Below, one piece after another: positions 37,701 to 50,435 of a DNA stretch of 64,000 nucleotides. This DNA is from Diprion similis (lineage: Eukaryota; Arthropoda; Insecta; Hymenoptera; Diprionidae). A program made the translations under genes and the position numbers. Location: contig NC_060113.1 in the NCBI RefSeq assembly GCF_021155765.1, positions 920,501 through 984,500 of the forward strand, given 5' to 3'. The notes beneath the pieces are model-generated. The model ran no database searches. It saw only the letters and a program-made list of their open reading frames with translations, and was not told the DNA's origin. Every line of letters starts with the position of its first letter. Within the stretch, counting starts at the first letter, position 1.

Positions 37701-40619
37701 AATTTTTCGATAAATCGTGTACCCAACAATTCGATTAATCGACGGTTTCGACTTCCACATCGATTAACGATTCTACTAAAATACGTAACATTTCTTCGAC
37801 GATTCCTAGACAACAGTTATATGATCTCAAACGTTTCTACAAAACGTAATACACAGGCTACCTGTATTATCGTTTATCTGAAATTTTCGGTGTTGTATGA
37901 ACGCATGTAGTACGTATGCATACGAGTATCTATGTTTTCATGTACTGCACGCGGTCACTTATCGTTCTGGAAATCAATCACGGGGCAGAATAATTACTTG
38001 GAAACATACCGATGTTATCGACAATGATATGATACGAGACGTACTACATTAGCCTCATGTTTATATATAAAATTCTGGGAATACCGGATGGCATCGTATC
38101 AAGATTTGTTTTTCACCTGACGGACGTGAAATTAAGTGACACAAGTAGATATTTCTCTTCATCATAAGAGAGAAAGAGAGTTTAGCAATAAGAAACTCGA
38201 CACGAGTTACGAGTTGTTGATTTTTTTTTCTCTATTTTTTTTATTGTTCTTGTTTTTTTTTCATAGATATTCTGCAAGCATAGCTGCTGCTGGTAGTGTG
38301 TCCCAGCGTAATCTGTAATTGGGAATCGAAATCAGTCATCGAGATACGTTGAATTAAGATAGCAGAATCGTGTAACCGCTAGTATCTCCTTTCTTATATA
38401 CTCAGATATTTTGTAGGTGCGCGTCTCTGCCGTCAGGGACAAGACGAGCTAATGATAAATTACCACTAATACCCGAGGTTACGATCAACCTAACACGATG
38501 AAACCTAACCTAATCTTAGCAGGCTTGAGAGCCAAGTCTGAGGTGGAGGTAGACGAACGAGCCCCGGCGACACTGTCTTGGCATTTCAAATACGGTTAGA
38601 AACGTCGATCAAAATAGGAGAAGGAAAAAGGAAAACAAAAGGGAGGCGTGGGCCGTCGAATTTAAAACGATAGTAGAACCACGGCTCTTCGGTATGTGGT
38701 TTCTAGGTGTCCGTTGACTTATACCGTTATGACTTTGGTGCTTCCCGTAGTCCGGTGTATTATTATTTATATAGTTACGTATAACTCCTAATTGTCGTCA
38801 TTAACTTCATGTTTATACATAAAAATGTATGTATGATTGGTAGCTGATTACACCTGTGATATTATAGTAGTTAGAGAGAGAAAGAGAATTGAATTTATTA
38901 CCATGAGAAAGTGCCGCTCAGGTATAGTTACAAAAGAATAGAACAAAAATGGAACAATCAGAATCAACAGTATGAATAAAGAAAGTGTAACGTATTGAGA
39001 GAGAAACGAGACAAATAAATCAGCAACACATATATAAGTATAACAACTCAATCAGTCGGTAGAAATAAAGAAGGACTGTAGAATAGAAACATATTACAAC
39101 AACTATAAAAGAGAGAATGTAAACGAATTGACTTGGTATAATCAGACTAACTAAAACGAAAGATCTCGTCAAATTACCGAGTCCAATTGTTCACACTGAG
39201 GACATTTTTTGCACTCATAGATATATAAATTGAACGTAGAAAACTCGTCGAATGAATGGAGATAATTTTTGCCAAACGACGTGCTCTGATGGGAGAAAAA
39301 TAAGAGGGAGAATCTAATGACGTTAATCCAACTGGATCCAAATGTTGAAATATTTTAAATATTATGATATTCTAAGCTGAAAATGTGCACATGACGAATT
39401 CGTTTCGAAGGGTTAAGCATCCGGTGTATTCATCCGGCACGAAGTTGCAATAGCTATGATATACAAACGCGTGGGATATCTGCTCTGTGTATATATATAT
39501 ATATTTGAGCTGACGTATTCGAACACCTGATCATCATTGTGTACGCAGACGAGTGTGTAAGATTAATTGTATTGGTAACAGCATAGCGCCAACTCCAACG
39601 CGGAATCGACTGACTGCGAAACAAATTTGAAATACATCTGGAATTCCGAACCTCGACCGGTTGTCTCCTTTTTTTTTTGATCGGACAGATGGAGATACCG
39701 CAATGTTATGTTACACTTTTAGTTAATTGTTCTACAAATAAGAGAAAAAATTGTTGATTTTCTGCTGTAGAATATAAATATACTATACAGATATCTATGT
39801 ATATATATATATGATCGTTGAAGTATTTTATTTAACCGTTAGTATATTCTTAATTGTAATGTGATCTAACGCGTACTTGATTGCACCTGTTTGACTTTGG
39901 GGAAACCGAAAAAACAATTTGGAAGATTCGAAAGGATAGAAGATTCAAGGAAAAAACAGTCTCGCACTGGGTGAAGAAGGAAAAACTCAGCGTGTGGAAA
40001 TGAAATCATACTTTCTACACACGGGTGGGAGGGGGGGTGGTTTTAAATTATTACTCCTGCGTGATATATTGCGGGTAAATTTCTTTTGAAAAACATCTAA
40101 GATAAGTAATGTGAAATATGATAAAGATCGTTAATTAATTCTTTTCCCAAAAATTCACCTTCACTAAATCGATAATACATTTACCTTTTCCTAATCACGC
40201 GGTATCTCCATGTTTTTTTTCCCCCCTCAAATATCTGACGAATATTTTGAGAGTGTGTTACTCGGTGAGTAAATTTTGATCTCTAAACAATTGGAAAAAT
40301 TGATTGATTTATAATTTTTTATTGATCAGAAGGATAAATTTTCCGATATTTTGTTGCTTTGTGGTTATTTTTTTTTTTTTTTTTTAATGTCCTCTTTTTT
40401 CTTCAACAATGTTCAACATTTCTTTATCCTAGATAATCAAACTATACTTTTCCTTGAAATATAATGTAACATTTATAATAACACACGAGGTGTGCAGTGC
40501 AAGGGTTAAGCATTGACTGCAAGCATTCATGCGTCAGGCGAGATAAGAAAATAGCTCGTGAATCGCGGGGGAGTCGCGTGTCTGCAGTATCTCCGTGTTG
40601 TGTTACCGCGGTTACGTGT

Positions 40620-40656
40620 AATACATACATACATACATACATACATACATACATAC
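40620..40656. repeat. (TACA)n microsatellite
   Basis: About nine tandem TACA units in the spacer upstream of the Methuselah-like gene. Confidence 0.93.
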
Positions 40657-41676
40657 AATTCCACGTATGTACATACACACATATACGTAGTATAGTACGT
40701 ACAACGCGACGTAGGTATATCCGTGCCCGGATTGGCTCGAAACCACGAAGGCGCTAAGATGAAAAACCGCGGCTGTCGGTAGGCGGGGTGGGGGGGGAGG
40801 TCTTGTTCGGAACTTGTTCGAGTCAAGGAATCCTCCGGCGATTTTAATCCCAGTTCGGTTCGAGACGCCGGCCGAAAACGATCGACGCGTCAGCTTTAGC
40901 TTCAGCTTATAGACACGCAGCTGTAAGAGAGATCGATTCGGCGCAATAAATTTTGTGTATCTTGGGAGATTTTTTTTTTTTTTTTACTCCCCGTTATAAT
41001 CATTTGTGTTATCTTGATAATCATCGTCATCGTCATCGTCATCGTCGTCGTCGTTCGTTGTCGTTTTGTTGTCGAATAAGGATATTTCGTTAGCGCCGTA
41101 CGGTGACCGGTGTTTTACTTTTTTATTTATTTTGATTTATCTTTTTTCTATCTTCCTCTCCAATCAGAGGCTTTTTCTTTTCGTGTGCGGGCGCGGGCGC
41201 GCGCGCGAAAACATTCGATCACCGGAAATGAGTCAGAATAATGAGTGAAGGAATTTCGACCAATAGGAAGAACAAGGAAATTTAAGTGTTGCGATACTCG
41301 TAGAAAGGATAATACATGCGATCACCGATTGGTTTTTAGTTTTCCGAAGACTGAAAGAGAGAAAGAAAAAGATAGAAGAAGAAAAAAAAAAAGAAAACAT
41401 AACAAAAAGCCGGGAATCGGTTGCGTTTCGAATCTCACTTTTTTCGCGTAATATATATAAAAATTCTCGATTTTTTATTTTTATTTCTTCTAACCATAAT
41501 AATTATACAATTTTTCCGAATTTTGGTAAATCTAAAGGAGAGAAAAAATTCTTCAAAAATAAACTTCTTATAGATTGTGTTAGTGGTGAATAAATCGATT
41601 TCAGTTTTTCTTAAACAAAGTAAAAGAAAAGAAAAAAACAAAACAACCAGAAGATACACTTTTAAAAGCAGTGAAA

Positions 41677-44600
41677 ATGTTTCGACTTTCGTTCATCATC
41701 CTAGCCGCTAGTTTCTGCACTGAAATATCTGTATCCTTGGCTGACGAGCCGGTGATTATACCTTTCAACCTGGTAAGCTACACTTGATTATACAAACTAT
41801 AATTGTTTTCACGTTTATAGAGTTTCATTGAAGTCGATCTCTGGGTGAGAAAAAAAAACAAACAAACCGTAAAGTTTACTTTGTACATATGATTTATTTT
41901 ATTTATTTTTTTTTTCTTCCTTTCATTTTCCTTCTTACTATCATCAATATCTGGCGACTCGATGCAATTTAATTCGCGTTTCACGATGCCAATATGGAGA
42001 CTTACACGTGACGCTATTGAGCTGATGCAAATACGTGTGAATAAAAAGAATAATACGATTATGAATGATGTGATTAATTGACCAAAGAATATTATAGATT
42101 GAACGTAAATCACAGTGCCGGATTAAGTTAGCGCGGGGCCCGTGGCAAATGCTATCAAGAGGCTGTTTGTTTGCTTTAGTTTCTTAAGTTTAGGTTGTTA
42201 AATAAAACAGAACTGTTGCGGAATAAAATTTTCTGGATTTAATGCGGGCAAATGTAGAGATAACACTATTCATATCGATTTCTCTGAGCAATTAAATCAT
42301 ATACACATTCTGCATTCATAAAGGTGAGGTGATTTATACGTTCTTGGTCCATCGTGTTCCTTAACTCATTCTTAATACGCTTTAATGTCGAAAAAGAACG
42401 TTCGTTTTTTAAAATGTATGTAATTTCACATTAAGGGGGCAAATCAGAGTAGAATATTTTAAAAATCAATTTTCTTTTCATTCGCGTTTCTGAAACTTTC
42501 AAGTATGAAGAATATTGTGTTTAAATTGCGTGATGAAAACCGAAGAATAGCAGAAGTTGCGGCTGATTCGCCGATACTTTAATCTCGATTAACTCCAAAC
42601 TACGTTTCCGAGTCCGTGCCTAGAATATTTCGAAAAAGACACGACTAATTTTTGTCAAATTTGAAAAATAAGAAAAAACTGATAGAATTTAATAAACAGT
42701 TTTTTAGATAAAAAAAAAACCGATATTCGCCTACTTTTCTGGACATCTACTCGGATGTGCCCCCTTAAAAGGCATTAATTTTATTTTTTTAGATTTTTTC
42801 GACACGGTTTGAATTTTCTATAATTTTTTTTTTTTTTTCCTTCAACGATTTTACTGATCCACACAATTGAAAAATCTGCAAAAATTTATTTATTTCACAT
42901 TTATATCTATACGGTTGTGGGTAAACGAATTTTTAATCGATATCAAATTTTACTCTGATTTTGTGAAAAATGTTAAGCCCAAACTTATTTTATCATTATT
43001 TTAATCCTTATAGTCAACCGGTTTCTGACCGGCTTAAAAATTGACGGTCATTGACAGTCAGAGTCAGTCACTTTTCTCTGACTTGAACGAATCTCTGAAT
43101 GACGGTCATTCCGCACCTTTAGGTGTAACACATGTGGTGTGGCCATCAGCGCTCGCTCACTTTTAGAAATGTGTTAAAACTTTAAATTATCATTAAAGAT
43201 TCTGATACTAACATCTTTCGATTGGCCTGCAGCGATATATATGTGATAGTGCTAGGTATTACACCTATCTTAATTTCAAAAAATATTCTTACATTCCTAT
43301 CTTAATTGAGTTTTTTTCCGCTCAGACACGCGTGGGTGCGAATCCCGCGTAGCATTTGCTACTAATGCTACATGGCTGATCCGGCACTGAGTTGTGAATT
43401 ATTCTAAAGGATAAAATCTACGAAGACGTATGTACTTCTTAGATAGTATTTTCTTGCAGTATAAATTTTCGTCCTTCGAGCTTTAAACCAGTCGTTTGAT
43501 AGGTAATATTTTCTTCATCTTAATGTCGTCGCCGTTAATTGTAAGAAGAAAGAAGAAGATAAAAAGAATTTACGAAGGCTATACATTATAATGTATGTTT
43601 TGAAAAAGAGAGAAAAAAGAACGAAATTCGATACAAATCGTCGCTGAATCGTTGAAATTTCCGATAGACGTTGAGGAATTGAAAAAGGCAAAAAAAAACA
43701 TTCTTGATCACCGACAGTTTTTTTTTTTTTTAATACATAACATATATACTGGATATTTCGAAATTTTCGTTCCTTCAAAGTCGTTTTAAAAGTAAGAAAA
43801 TAGTGATTTTTTTCCCACTATTTCGTTACGATAACGTTACTAATTTCAATCTGGTGAAACAGATGCTCGCATCGAGTCTTTCAGCTACCATATAGGTATA
43901 ATAAAATCCCACGATGACTCGTATAATTCGGTGTAATTCAACTTGTCAACGGAACTGACGATTATATCACGCATACTTTGAATTTCCTTTCGCGGTTCGA
44001 AGTTTATACGTTGTACGGTGAAATACCCACGCAGGTATTTCAATTCCCGTAAAAACACCAACGTGAAAGAAAGAGAGTCGTCAAGGTCCTCGCGAAGCCT
44101 CCGCTATATGTATATAGTATACAGTTATGTATTACGAATTTGCGTGCAACCGGATTTTGTCCTTGGGGAAAAGCTCGTGAGACATGTGATTCGTAGATTC
44201 GAGGAAGTCGCTGTAATATTATTACAACCACATGCCTCGTCGATCGAACGAACGATCGAAATGAAAATGGGTCAAGGTCACAAAAATCACTATGTAGCAT
44301 GTATAGGTACTTTTGCCTTTATTGCGGAAAAAAATCACTAAATTCTCAAGCTTACGATGACTGGACAGTGAAGAAACTAATATTTCAAAATATGAGTATG
44401 TTTTGTTTTATTCCGGTTCAATGAATTTCAAACAATTCGAAAATCGCGAAATAACCGCTCTTTCTCAGCATTAATCGTTACGATTACGTTACTAACTTCA
44501 ACATGATACGGGGTTTGGGTACTTTGGGTGTTTATTATAGCTATGTGTATCAGGGTGGCCACAAGTCTCTAGAACCTAAGAAAAAAACAATTGTGAATCA

Positions 44601-47600
44601 ACACTTTAATGAAATCCCAAACAATATACGTACAATGAGGCTGAAGTTGGCAACGTTATTGTAATTACATATTTACCTTTCGCAAAAATCGTTATTTAAC
44701 AATAGCAGAAATGTTTTAAATGCAATAAATCATGAGACAAAACGTATTTATGTACATTTTGAAAACTTGCCTACTTCAAAGTCACTATAAACTTGCGAAC
44801 TAGTTTAGTCCCCCCCCCCCTCCCATGTTTCGTCGCGTTAACGTTACTAACTTCAGACTCATTTCATACGTAAGTATGCATAAGTAAATCGTGACGAGAG
44901 CTTATCCACATTTCGCACAATATATCGACTCGAGATTGCAAAGTCCGTACGTATAATAATGCCGAGAGATAACGAAACAATGCATGGAAACGAATCCGCC
45001 GGTGTTGTAGTACAAATTTATGGAGTCACGTTCGCACCTCACTTTGTTGTACGCCTTTACATACCTATACAAATGTATCATGTACCACACCTGTCGAACA
45101 CAATACCGAATAAAAAGTTGCGAAATGACATGTATGTACATACATACATATACATATACTTATTATCAACGTTCGCTAAGAAGGAACCTAATCGTCAAAG
45201 TGACGAAAAAAAAAACCGATAAGCCGATCGATCTGCAGCACCGTGACGCGAGTCATTAGTACATATATCATACATATATCGAGATAAATTTCACCCTCGC
45301 GGTGATAAGAAAATAAGTAAAGATTTAATTATGCATCCCTCGATCGCAGCGCAATCTGGATTTTTCTTCAATATCAGAGTCACCGCGCCTTCTATTGAAC
45401 TTCTGTCGATTGAAATTTCGAGGATAACTGTACAGTTAATTATACGGATTCTTATCTAAATCCTCAATGGATTAAGCTTAATGTGATTAATAACATGGTA
45501 TGTTTACAGACGACTTTTGGCGGCGACATCGAGAGGATTCAGTCGCTCCACAATAAAAGTTGGCCTCTAGTTGGAAAATGCTGTCCGCTTGGCCAGCTCT
45601 ATCGTATTAACAGCGATGATAATCCGGCTAATAATCGATGCGAAGACCCCCGACCGAACGAGAAATTCGAGTACACACCGTTGTTCAGCGACTTCAATCA
45701 ATCCGGACTGCTGGTTCCCGGACTCAGTCAACCACAATTCATCGCGGTCATCGGAATACCTTGCCGATATGGAAAGTTAGTATTGACAATGCACAATTAT
45801 TTTTTCACAATCATTGAAAAATTATCCTGCATGAATTGGCAATTTGGTATTTCGTATGTATATTTATAGATTAGACAAAAAAACAAAAAAATAAATAAAT
45901 AAAATAAAATAAAAAATGAAACAATATCGCGACGACATACTTGTTCTGCGGAAATTCGAGTAATGCCTCGAATTCCGGTGATTTATGCAGGGTCAACAAG
46001 CCACTAGTCGTCTAATTGTAAACCACTGTTTCAATATATGTACATACAAGGTTGCAGCGACGCGTCATAAGAATTACGAGAACGATCTCATCGGGTCAAC
46101 AATTCATTATAGGAGACGGAGTTATGCTTCGGCTATAATATTCAGCTCGGTGACTTTCATTGAATTGGTTCGCTGCTAGTTCCTCGCTTGTGACGCTGGT
46201 TTCAAAGAATTTTAATGATTAATACGAACAGACGGGTATATGCAAATTAATAATTTCGTCCGGAACTTCTTGATGCATACCGGTCAACTCGATGTTATGT
46301 TAGCTGGCGACATTTTTAAGGTGTTACGTTACGCCTGTGTCTCTTATAATATCTGTCACGCGTGACAATTCAACACTCAAGTAACCCGGGAAAATGAGAG
46401 AAAAAACTAGGTCGAACCTGCGTACCTTGCTAACTTCGTATGCAAGTGTTAAGTGGCATATTTGTAAAGATAATATATTTCAAGCTTTTAGTGACGCGGA
46501 TTGCACATAATTATTTTAATGCTGTGTAAAATATGACGCTATAATGTTGCTGCTTGTTTCTCGCTTGTGTGTACATTTACTTATTTAATGCCGGCATATT
46601 ATTTGAGAATTTTCTACTTAAGCCTGTGAATTAACTTTTATAACAAGATAGTTGTAGTCGCTGATTATTACGAATCTGAAATCAGATTAAAACTCGTTAT
46701 TATGGATCCAATATGGTGGACGAAAATTTTAAATTTGAACTAAAACGGTCAAAAAACTTTATGCATTGGTTTTTGGGAGCTCGCTGATTGGATTCTCCAT
46801 ACTGAATATTCCAGATCTAATTTCAAATTTGTAATCAGCGACCCCAATAACTTCGGGAGTTTTTTCTCCCGAATCGATTGAATTTAAAATTTTCGTTGGT
46901 CATATTGGATCCGCCATTTTGGATTTCTAAAATCCGATCACAGATTTTTAATCATAGTAACTCCTAAAACTTGTAATTTATGTAAAACACGTATACGTGT
47001 AGAGCTGTAACTTTCTCGGAAATGAATCACTCATTAAATTTTGGCGATTATTTTCAATCGATTTGATTTTAACAACAATAAGTGAAATTATATCGTAACA
47101 AATACTCTCGAGTATTGAAAACCTATTAGTACACTATTAGAAATATGAAAAAAGTCTTTGAATATCCAAAAAATGTATGTAAAGTGGTAAGCCTATCTAA
47201 ACTACTTCATTCATTCTCATAGCTGCGGTCCGCGCGGACACGAAACTCGAAAAATATATGGCAGAGTCAAGGTCGCACGGAATGTGAAAAGAAAAGTTGG
47301 GCTAAAATTAAATATGGTGTGGTATTATGTGTACACCTCTGTATTACACGTAAAAGCGAACGAGGAAACAAACCCGCAGCATTCTACTACAATATGAATT
47401 CTGTCACGCACGTCTACGTCGGTCATATTCTGCTATACATATATCTATGCAGCGATTAATCTGAGAATAAAAATCGCCTTTTCTTGCAAGGAATTCAGGA
47501 ATGCAAATTAATTATGCCAATGCTAACAAGAAAATTCTGGCTCTTTTAATCCGTCTTCACAATATACTTATTATACGTAATATTGCATAACATGCAGCCA

Positions 47601-50435
47601 TTATACAAAGATCGTCTCCTCTTTGTCCTATCACTTCATCTCAACACCTTGCAAACGAGTAAAATACATCCTTAAACATTTTGCGATTCGATACTCTCAG
47701 GTACATATTGGACCCGTCGATGTCATCGGAGGACGAGTATCACCTGATGGTGAACGGGAGCGTTTTCACACCGCTAAACGACGTGCGGATGCTTCAACCT
47801 GGTCAAGACTACTGCATGGAGCTCGTGCCCGATGGAAGTTTGGTCGTCATGGGCTGCTTCCAGCCAGGTAAGCGGATAACCGTTGACAGTGATTGTTTAA
47901 TTAGTGGGAAGAGGGTGTCGGGCTCGCCATTTGCGGATTGGTTCCATTCGATTACGTCATAATTTACTTTAATTTTACAGCAATAGTTACAGCGGACACG
48001 CGGCTCGCTATGTACGCAGTCGGCCTCCTGATCTCGGTGCCATTTCTCCTGGCGACGATCGTCTCGTACCTGATAACACGGCAGATCCGCGATGTACACG
48101 GCATGAATTTATGCTGCTATTCCGGATGTCTCGCGATGGCTTTTCTCACCCTGGCGATACTCCAGCTCAGCGGACAGTCGTTCGATCAGAACGCTTGCGT
48201 CTCTGCAGGTTGGTGTGTCTTATCAACGATCCTACAAGAACTCTTGATTTTCACCAGCTTGAAGTTTGTAACGTTGTTGTATTGATGCATTTTTTGAAAA
48301 ACTCGTTACTTGCTGCCTTTGGAATAATCTGAAAATAAGGCCTTACATATACCTCTAGCAGAACTTTATAAAAGATTTTATTTCAGTTTATTTTTACAAA
48401 AATTACTATATAAAAAATCACGTGGTCCACAACACTAAGAAAAAAAAGTTGCCTCACGGTCGGCATCATATGTCCAGTAAATGTTGATCGATCTGCAAGA
48501 TTTAAAAAAATTCTTGTAGAATAAAGTTGTAGTTATAATATTTCGAGTCAGAATTTTGAATTTCGAAAAAATTAGCAATTTATGGCAGTTTTTTAAAAAA
48601 AGTATGCGTTTAACGTTATAAATTTTACACTTTAATTATTTTTATACAATTTTTTCATAGAAATATAAAAAATCCGGCTCGACATACTACAGAGAAAACG
48701 ATTTCGAATATTTAAAAAAGAAATCGCAGGAAAAAATATTAAAAACTATATGAGTTATCATGCCGACTGTGTCGGAAAAAGTAGTTCTACCTTAACTTTG
48801 AATCTATGGGGAATTTTTGCAATCGACTTTGACAGAAATAAGTCTAAAACTATAAAGAAAAACAATCTATTAAAAAAAAATCCGTTTTTTGAAAATTCTG
48901 GACGTATATAAGGCTTTGAACACGTAATAAGACAGCATCAAATTACTCAGACCTTGTGAATTCAATCCCTCCAGTAACTAAAGCAGTAAAATGGTAATTT
49001 TACATATAAACTGACGCTGCTAACTTCATCATCATTGATTTTAACATACCTTTTATCGTGGTTTTTATTTCATTCTACTTTCAGCCTTCGTCATACAGTT
49101 CTCCTTCATCGCCTGCTTCTTTTGGCTCAACGCTATGACCGTCGAAACTTGGCGACTTATTCGAGAGTACAAGGCAGGCTCCGCTTGTCTCACTGGTCAA
49201 CGCAGTTCGACTCGATCCTATAGAGTTTTCTTCTTCTATTCGATTTGGGGATGGGGATTGTCCGCCGTTCTCATCGTCGTTTCCTTGGCTCTGGATCTCA
49301 ACCCGACGATACCGTGGACCTACGTGAAAAGATCGGGAAACGAGCAGCCGAGCTGCTGGTTTGGATGTGAGTACGATGTAGCAGCAAAATACCTACATAA
49401 ATCAATATAAATACAGGCTGAAAATTACTGGGCGTGTGACTACGCCAAATTTCATTGGATATGCCTCGTTGATTAGCGTTCGGAATGAACGGGCTTCTTC
49501 ACCTTAAAAATCAGGCGTTAGGAACGGAGAGAAACCTGTTTGTTTTCTGACCTTTAGCGAATTTGTCTGCGACAATGATATATTATATGGTAAACAGGAA
49601 TTAAACTGCTTTTGTACTCTGTCGTTGAAATGAATCTGCGCAAATTTGAATTCCCTTACATGAGATATAAGATATCAAAAACTTCAAGGTTTTTGTAATT
49701 GAATTACTTGAAAAGGATTAAACTCAAGCATTTTTCATATTATTATAACATTTTTTGCACTCATTTTGTTCAACGTAATGAAAAAAAAAAAAAGAAATAA
49801 TTTTTAACGTTTTCTCAGATTCATTTTTATCACATTGTAATAATGTCCTACTTTCCAAACGTTTTTTGCGCCTCTCCGGAATTCACCAACGGTTCATTAT
49901 TTCTTAACCAATGTCTTGAAAAATTGACTGTAAATTTTCAGTGGACACGTACTCACTTCCGTACTTTTACGTACCGGTTGGCATCCTGGTCTTCTTAAAC
50001 ACAACGCTCTTCGTAATGGCTGGTATAAAAATGGCCCAGATCCAGCGAGAATTGGACCGAAACCGCGTGGCGCGTAACAGCGAGTCTGACCGTTGCGATC
50101 GCAGAGTTTTCAAGGAGTTGAGGCTCACCTTCTTCTTCACGCTCGTCCTCTTCCTGATACTGGTTGTCAACTGGTCAATGGAACTGGTGTCAATGCTCAC
50201 GGAGAGCAACGCCTTCGCCTGGTCGATATTAGACCTGGTTAACGCCCTCCAGGGCCTCCTGGTCTTCGGTCTCTTCGTCCTCAGACCAGCGGTCCGCATC
50301 CTTGTGTGGCGCAGGATAAAGGAACTCGTTAGTATCGGTTCCGAGTTCGAATCTGACGACGACAGGGTGAACGAGATGACCCTCCTATCGTCCGTCAAGA
50401 ACGGCACGAATTCGACGAGGATCGTAACTCAGTGA
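41677..50435 (+). CDS. Methuselah-like G-protein-coupled receptor (class B), six exons
   Basis: Exons 41677-41772, 45510-45775, 47701-47867, 47981-48208, 49085-49366 and 49942-50435 join in phase (0, 2, 1, 1, 1) to give 510 aa. Exon 1 is only 32 codons and is a signal peptide (MFRLSFIILAASFC) plus a few residues. Exons 2-3 encode the cysteine-containing Methuselah ectodomain, with KCCPLGQLYRI near the start, IPCRYGKYILDP in the middle and DYCMEL before the membrane. Seven hydrophobic segments follow, the first at LAMYAVGLLISVPFLLATIV and the last at ILDLVNALQGLLVFGLFVL, with a TWRLI motif after TM3. The cytoplasmic tail is short and acidic. Members act at the plasma membrane and are tied to stress resistance and development in Drosophila; the ligand cannot be told from sequence. 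The first intron is 3.7 kb and carries transposon remnants. Which mthl subtype this is remains open. Confidence 0.93.
42266..42418 (-). pseudogene. hAT transposase C-terminal fragment
   Basis: About 50 codons in frame to a TAG stop, containing ERSFSTLKRIK, LRNTM and QERINHLTFMNAE. This is the conserved hAT dimerisation block. Upstream the frame is lost in AT-rich sequence and the nested MITE, so only a broken remnant remains. Confidence 0.8.
42431..42768. mobile_element. piggyBac-like MITE nested in the hAT remnant
   Basis: The element is 338 bp and has TTAA at each end, the target site of piggyBac elements. Its termini are inverted repeats: TTAAGGGGGCAAATCAGAGT at the left matches the complement of the right end at 21 of 23 positions. 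It has no coding capacity, so it would depend on a transposase elsewhere. It lies within the hAT remnant, so it inserted later. Confidence 0.78.
43821..44854. repeat. Three dispersed copies of a CGTTACTAACTTCA-type repeat
   Basis: Copies at 43821-43847, 44473-44500 and 44827-44854 share the core ACGTTACTAACTTCA preceded by a CGTTACG-like stretch. The first and third are also preceded by a TTCAAAGTC block 45-80 bp upstream, so a longer diverged unit is repeated. Confidence 0.6.
46655..46960. repeat. Inverted dispersed repeat with GGATCCAATATG arms
   Basis: The left arm has GGATCCAATATG, then ACGAAAATTTTAAATT; the right arm is its reverse complement with a few mismatches. A second pair of opposed blocks reads TCGCTGATTA then AATCTGAAATCAGATT. 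It looks like two head-to-head copies of a dispersed element, in the second intron of the receptor gene. It resembles a family I recall from other insect genomes, but I cannot confirm that here. Confidence 0.65.
48455..48771. mobile_element. Candidate MITE with CACRGTCGGCAT termini
   Basis: The left end CACGGTCGGCATCATA and the complement of the right end CACAGTCGGCATGATA match at 14 of 16 positions across a 317 bp AT-rich core with no ORF. No target-site duplication is obvious. It lies in the fourth intron of the Methuselah-like gene. Confidence 0.55.

Larger units (their letters stand above)
33001..41676. other. Gene-poor intergenic DNA
   Basis: About 8.7 kb of AT-rich DNA with no ORF carrying a recognised domain. 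Notable contents are a nested-palindrome block at 34.68-34.75 kb, a cluster of ATCGATTA-type motifs at 36.7-37.8 kb, and a TACA microsatellite at 40.6 kb. The last few hundred bases should contain the promoter and 5' UTR of the Methuselah-like receptor. Confidence 0.5.
42113..43389 (-). mobile_element. hAT-family transposon remnant
   Basis: Ends are inverted: CAGTGCCGGAT at the left and its complement ATCCGGCACTG at the right, the hAT pattern. Inside, the reverse strand at 42266-42418 encodes KNERSFSTLKRIKNELRNTM and then a DQERINHL stretch to a stop, matching the C-terminal dimerisation region of hAT transposases. The rest of the transposase is missing, so the element is an old internal-deletion copy. 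No matching 8-bp target duplication is visible at the borders. It sits in the first intron of the Methuselah-like gene, with its coding remnant on the opposite strand. Confidence 0.82.

Noticed and set aside
38475-38520. CCTAACCTAA-like telomeric motif
   Set aside because: Only about two units of the insect telomere repeat are present; not an array.
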